Positions 62,760-64,000 of a stretch of 64,000 nucleotides of DNA are shown here, piece by piece (positions within the stretch are counted from its first letter, which is position 1; each line of letters starts with the position of its first letter). The DNA lies in contig NZ_JAJKFT010000010.1 of the NCBI RefSeq assembly GCF_020966755.1, forward strand, positions 1,328,720 to 1,392,719. Direction: 5' to 3'. The stretch is from Blastopirellula sediminis. Its GTDB lineage: Bacteria > Planctomycetota > Planctomycetia > Pirellulales > Pirellulaceae. The position numbers were made by a program, and so were the translations under genes. The notes under the pieces are model-generated. The model was not told the DNA's origin, did not search any database, and saw nothing but the letters and a program-made list of their open reading frames with translations.

Positions 62760-64000
62760 CTACTCCGCCTTAACATCCGGTTGTTCCGCCGTTATCGCCA
62801 TCACGATTGGGGCGCTCGGGTGCGGGCCTTTCACCAGTTCGATCTCGGCGATTTCTGCGGTTCGCTTCGGCTCGACCTTGATGTACCGAATCTGTTGTCC
62901 CCCTTCGAAGGAGAATGCGAACTTCGAGTCAGGGACTTCGACTCTGCGGATGTAATCAGCGAAGTGGAGCCCGTTCTTCAGTTCCACGTCTTCGGTCTTG
63001 CCGTCGGCGTAGTGAATGCGGACGATCATCGCCGTCGTCTTCGTGCCGTCGTAGGGCGCTCCCCAGCCGCTAATGCCGCTGAGAAGGTGAATCGCTTTGG
63101 CCGGAGCATGCAGCGGCAATGTGACCGAATTCGGCATCGTCGACGGTACCGGTGCGTTCTTGCTCTTCAGCATGACGACGTTCGGCTTGTCGCCGGTCGG
63201 ATTGACCGGGACGAACGGAACTCCTTCGACCGTCTTCGGCGACCAGTCGCTCAAGCGGAGCGTTTCGGTCGGGTTGTCGGTGCTGTAGAACATTCCCTTG
63301 TTGCTGGTGATCGTCGCAACGCGATCCAACGGCAGCGGAACGAACTTGCCTTTGCTGGTCAAAAACTCCAGCAGGTCGGTCAGTTCCTGGCGAGTCATCT
63401 GCTTTTCAAAACCGTCCGGCATCAGCGACTTGCGCGACGAGACCAGTTCCTCGATATCTTCGCGAGCCAGCTGGTGCTTCTTCGCTTCGGCGTCGATGAT
63501 TTCGATCGCGGTTCGCGATTCGCCCGCCAGCATGCCGGTCAACAGCTTGCCGTCGATCGTCATCACGGTGTAAGTGCGGAAGTTCCCTTCGACGCTCCGG
63601 CTGGGGTCGATGATGTTGGTCAGCAGTTCCGCCTTCGGGTGAACCGCCATGCCGGTCAGATCCGGACCAACTTCGCTCCCTTCGCCGCTATGCTTGTGGC
63701 ACTTCGAGCAATGCTTCTTGAACAGCTCCAGGCCATGCTTCGCATCCCCTTTGATTTCGGCGATCGCGAGCAAATCATGCAGCACCGCTTCACGGTCGGC
63801 GTTCGGCAGACCGCCGCCCATGGCCAGCAGTTTACGAGCTCGCTCGCGAATCTTGGCGTCGGGGTGATCGGCCAACGCTTGACGCTGGTCGAGTTTCAAG
63901 TCATTGAACGCAAGGTCGCCGGCTTCCAGGGCGTTGACCAGGTCGCTGGTCGTCGCAGCCCGCGAGAGCAAGACGCGAATCGCCGCGTCTCGCATCGCCG
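62760..64000 (-). CDS. PVC-type haem protein with C-terminal beta domain (N-terminus outside window)
   Basis: The last 413 or so residues of a larger protein that continues past the right edge; the in-frame ATG at 63995 is internal. Helical HEAT-like start (LVNALEAGDLAFNDLKLDQRQAL), then cytochrome c CSKCHKHSGEGSEVGPDLTG (CxxCH), NIIDPSRSVEGNFR and LLTGMLAGESRTAIEI as in the protein at 15013. After about residue 215 comes a strand-rich domain (LPLHAPAKAIHLLSGISGWGAPYDG, VRIHYADGKTEDVELKNGLHFADYIRR) resembling NPCBM-like carbohydrate-binding domains. Probably a secreted oxidoreductase acting on sugars. Confidence 0.85.
   Translation of the reverse strand, partial: AMRDAAIRVLLSRAATTSDLVNALEAGDLAFNDLKLDQRQALADHPDAKIRERARKLLAMGGGLPNADREAVLHDLLAIAEIKGDAKHGLELFKKHCSKCHKHSGEGSEVGPDLTGMAVHPKAELLTNIIDPSRSVEGNFRTYTVMTIDGKLLTGMLAGESRTAIEIIDAEAKKHQLAREDIEELVSSRKSLMPDGFEKQMTRQELTDLLEFLTSKGKFVPLPLDRVATITSNKGMFYSTDNPTETLRLSDWSPKTVEGVPFVPVNPTGDKPNVVMLKSKNAPVPSTMPNSVTLPLHAPAKAIHLLSGISGWGAPYDGTKTTAMIVRIHYADGKTEDVELKNGLHFADYIRRVEVPDSKFAFSFEGGQQIRYIKVEPKRTAEIAEIELVKGPHPSAPIVMAITAEQPDVKAE

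Noticed and set aside
1-64000. tRNA, rRNA, CRISPR array, prophage or replication origin
   Set aside because: No cloverleaf, regular spacer array, phage structural gene, DnaA-box cluster or replication gene was recognised on reading both strands by eye; short RNAs could still be missed.

Overview
The window looks like a chromosomal segment of a planctomycete, most like the Pirellulales (Blastopirellula/Rhodopirellula type). The evidence is the gene content: DUF1559 pseudopilins paired with small lipoproteins, PVC-type haem proteins with HEAT-like middles, an ECF sigma factor beside a Hanks-type kinase, arylsulfatase and SGNH esterases, and a giant surface protein whose N-terminus carries the planctomycete RRRFSPLATEQLEVRSLLS-type anchor. 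No rRNA, tRNA, CRISPR array, prophage or plasmid function was seen. Two classic housekeeping genes are present: dihydroorotase (pyrC) and argininosuccinate lyase (argH).

Layout. 1-7.7 kb: giant secreted protein (cut by the left edge), pyrC, and a first pseudopilin/lipoprotein module. 7.7-14.3 kb: HEGTH metallopeptidase lipoprotein, a REP-flanked RAYT transposase, an iron-type solute-binding lipoprotein, PNPOx-fold protein, dual-specificity phosphatase, and four overlapping small membrane-protein paralogues. 15-25.5 kb: 1,027-residue haem/HEAT protein, second pseudopilin/lipoprotein module, GGDEF protein, a sigma-54 activator without receiver coupled to a secreted HEAT protein with a receiver-like insert, argH. 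25.6-31.8 kb: a possible small inverted-repeat element, three tandem SpoIIAA-like paralogues, an RRM protein, and an acyltransferase. 32-39 kb: two SGNH esterases, sulfatase, beta-lactamase-family hydrolase and macro-domain protein, suggesting glycan and surface turnover. 39.4-40.1 kb: a divergent RAYT followed by its own REPIN-like inverted pair.

40-49.5 kb: NCS2-like permease with a coupled methyltransferase, a sigma-54-type promoter, an ECF sigma factor overlapping an anti-sigma-like protein that carries an uncleavable pseudopilin domain, a TPR protein with a coupled membrane protein, DUF1697, an exonuclease and an aldo/keto reductase. 49.7-64 kb: AraC regulator, beta-propeller/dihaem protein, epimerase, an alpha-2-macroglobulin-like anti-sigma protein under an ECF sigma factor, a divergent ECF sigma/kinase pair, a second RAYT with REP ends, and another haem protein cut by the right edge.

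The strongest candidates for something undescribed are regulatory: (i) the ECF/pseudopilin-anti-sigma pair at 42.5-44.4 kb, with an exact -24/-12 promoter upstream; (ii) the ECF/macroglobulin-anti-sigma pair at 55.0-59.6 kb; (iii) the sigma-54 activator coupled to a secreted HEAT/receiver-like protein at 20.7-24.0 kb. All three look like ways of linking envelope state to transcription. Two different RAYT/REP families and two local gene-family expansions (four genes at 12.9-14.2 kb, three at 26.6-28.1 kb) add to the accessory content. Functions given are read from motifs and context only; no database search was run.
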